A DNA stretch of 6,094 nucleotides from an uncultured Peptococcaceae bacterium (GTDB lineage: Bacteria; Bacillota; Peptococcia; Peptococcales; Peptococcaceae), in assembly GCA_902496505.1 (NCBI GenBank), contig CABVBB010000145.1:1-6094 (forward strand), in the 5' to 3' direction. This document shows, in pieces, positions 5,507-6,094 of the stretch; the stretch's first letter is position 1; each line of letters opens with the position of its first letter. The notes beneath the pieces were generated by a model. The model saw only the letters and a program-made list of their open reading frames with translations, had not been told where the DNA came from and searched no databases. The position numbers were made by a program, and so were the translations under genes.

Positions 5507-6094
5507 AAACCAATACCCCCTTTTCCACAACGACATTCTGCATGAATGTTGGTGCTACTGCACCATTCGTCGGCCTTGAATACATCGTCAACAACATAGA
5601 AGGGATCACCAGATCAATGGTTTGATCAGCTGCTGTCGTCTCTCGAAGCGGCCCAAAATACGTTGGCACAAACTCCTTCCAGCCCAAGAACGGTGTTGTG
5701 AAGAATTGTCCCGATGCCAATCGTCTGAGAAAGACCTCCTGCAGCTGATGCTGTGGATTGACTTCACCGCGTGGTGGATGATATGCCAAAATAACACCGT
5801 GCACTTTGTAGCAGACGTTCTCCAAAACCGTTGCGAAAAGCTGAAAATTGACTGTACCGCTCTTTCGCAACGGTCCACCGTAATTAGTGGAATACTTATG
5901 AAAAACAATTGGCGCACAAATTTCCACCCACTGCGGCTCAAAATAGGCATCCTTAGACATCACTACACATTCAGATATACTTTTAAGTGCAGACTGCGTC
6001 GGCGCTGGATATGAAACCGGCGAAGAACCCGTATCTGGCCGTGCAAACATAGCAGATGGACCGGCAATCTCATACGATACAGGATAGTGTTTAA
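5496..6094 (-). CDS. cas5: Cas5 (Cas5c/Cas5d-like), crRNA 5'-handle subunit, N-terminus cut by window edge
   Basis: A RAMP-fold subunit that holds the 5' handle of the crRNA and, in canonical type I-C, also cuts the pre-crRNA. The frame is open from base 6092 to the TGA at 5498-5496, giving 198 residues; probably only a few are missing. The ATG at 6050 is internal, because the 14 codons before it (KHYPVSYEIAGPSA) already read as the first Cas5 strand. Family features, numbered from the window edge: the N-terminal strand and MFARPDTG (15-22), VSYPAPTQSALKS (26-38), NYGGPLRKS (70-78), VCYKVHG (93-99) and RRLASGQFFTTPFLGWKEF (123-141), matching the 'RRxxxGQ...LGxxEF' block of Cas5c. Compared from memory with Bacillus halodurans Cas5d, the catalytic Tyr46 aligns with Val44, and Lys116-His117 with Gln116-Leu117 (a His stands at 115). 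The nuclease centre therefore looks absent or moved. It is the first visible gene of the operon and overlaps cas8c by 11 bp. Confidence 0.9.
   Translation of the reverse strand, partial: KHYPVSYEIAGPSAMFARPDTGSSPVSYPAPTQSALKSISECVVMSKDAYFEPQWVEICAPIVFHKYSTNYGGPLRKSGTVNFQLFATVLENVCYKVHGVILAYHPPRGEVNPQHQLQEVFLRRLASGQFFTTPFLGWKEFVPTYFGPLRETTAADQTIDLVIPSMLLTMYSRPTNGAVAPTFMQNVVVEKGVLVYAQ
5516..5524 (-). promoter_or_regulatory. Ribosome binding site of cas8c, decides its start
   Basis: The minus strand reads AAAAGGGGG, ending 9 bases before the ATG at 5506-5504. It lies inside the cas5 coding sequence. No comparable site precedes the alternative in-frame ATG at 5536, so the shorter protein starting MLNELYEL is preferred. 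Confidence 0.75.

Noticed and set aside
5507..5536. A longer cas8c with 10 extra residues from the ATG at 5536
   Set aside because: No ribosome binding site precedes it, and MLNELYEL from 5506 matches the usual Csd1 beginning.
5622..6014. A 130-codon plus-strand frame antisense to cas5
   Set aside because: It is fully covered by the Cas5 coding sequence, whose motifs run through the whole stretch. The translation is rich in Cys, Trp and Arg, as expected of a wrong frame.

Overview
The window is almost entirely one leftward (minus-strand) operon encoding a class 1, type I-C-like CRISPR-Cas interference machine. In transcription order it reads cas5 (cut by the right window edge), cas8c, cas7 and cas3. 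A likely cas11c small subunit is nested in frame in the 3' part of cas8c. The left edge carries the C-terminal end of a rightward LysR-type regulator gene, which converges on cas3. No CRISPR array, cas1, cas2, cas4 or cas6 is visible, so the adaptation module, the array and the operon promoter lie to the right of the window, elsewhere in the genome, or are absent.

The organism looks like a mid-GC Firmicute, perhaps a Negativicute-type anaerobe. This rests on strong AAGGAGG-type ribosome binding sites, tight gene packing and the AAAAGAGCCTGT-type terminator. It is a low-confidence inference; the sequence alone does not name a genus.

Layout: 1-278, 3' end of a LysR-family gene (+). 279-361, an 83-bp convergent spacer whose long hairpin (293-334) can terminate transcription from both sides. 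362-2515, cas3 (-). 2512-3387, cas7 (-). 3389-5506, cas8c (-), with the nested cas11c candidate at 3389-3814. 5496-6094, cas5 (-), 5'-incomplete. The cas genes overlap by 11 and 4 bp or are separated by 1 bp, which indicates one transcript with coupled translation.

How the genes work together, from knowledge of type I-C: Cas7 forms the backbone along the crRNA spacer. Cas5 caps the 5' handle. Cas8c recognises the PAM and recruits Cas3, and Cas11c lines the belly of the complex. Cas3 is the HD nuclease-helicase that degrades the target DNA. In canonical I-C systems Cas5 also cuts the pre-crRNA, because there is no Cas6.

Points that stand out: (i) cas3 is the last gene rather than the first; (ii) this Cas5 appears to lack the Tyr/Lys/His residues that make Bacillus halodurans Cas5 a pre-crRNA nuclease; (iii) an AAAGGAG site six bases before an in-frame ATG in cas8c predicts a 141-residue Cas11c; (iv) the Cas5, Cas7 and Cas8 sequences look like a divergent I-C branch. 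This is a variant of a known system rather than a wholly new one. The question of how its crRNA is matured is the most interesting part.
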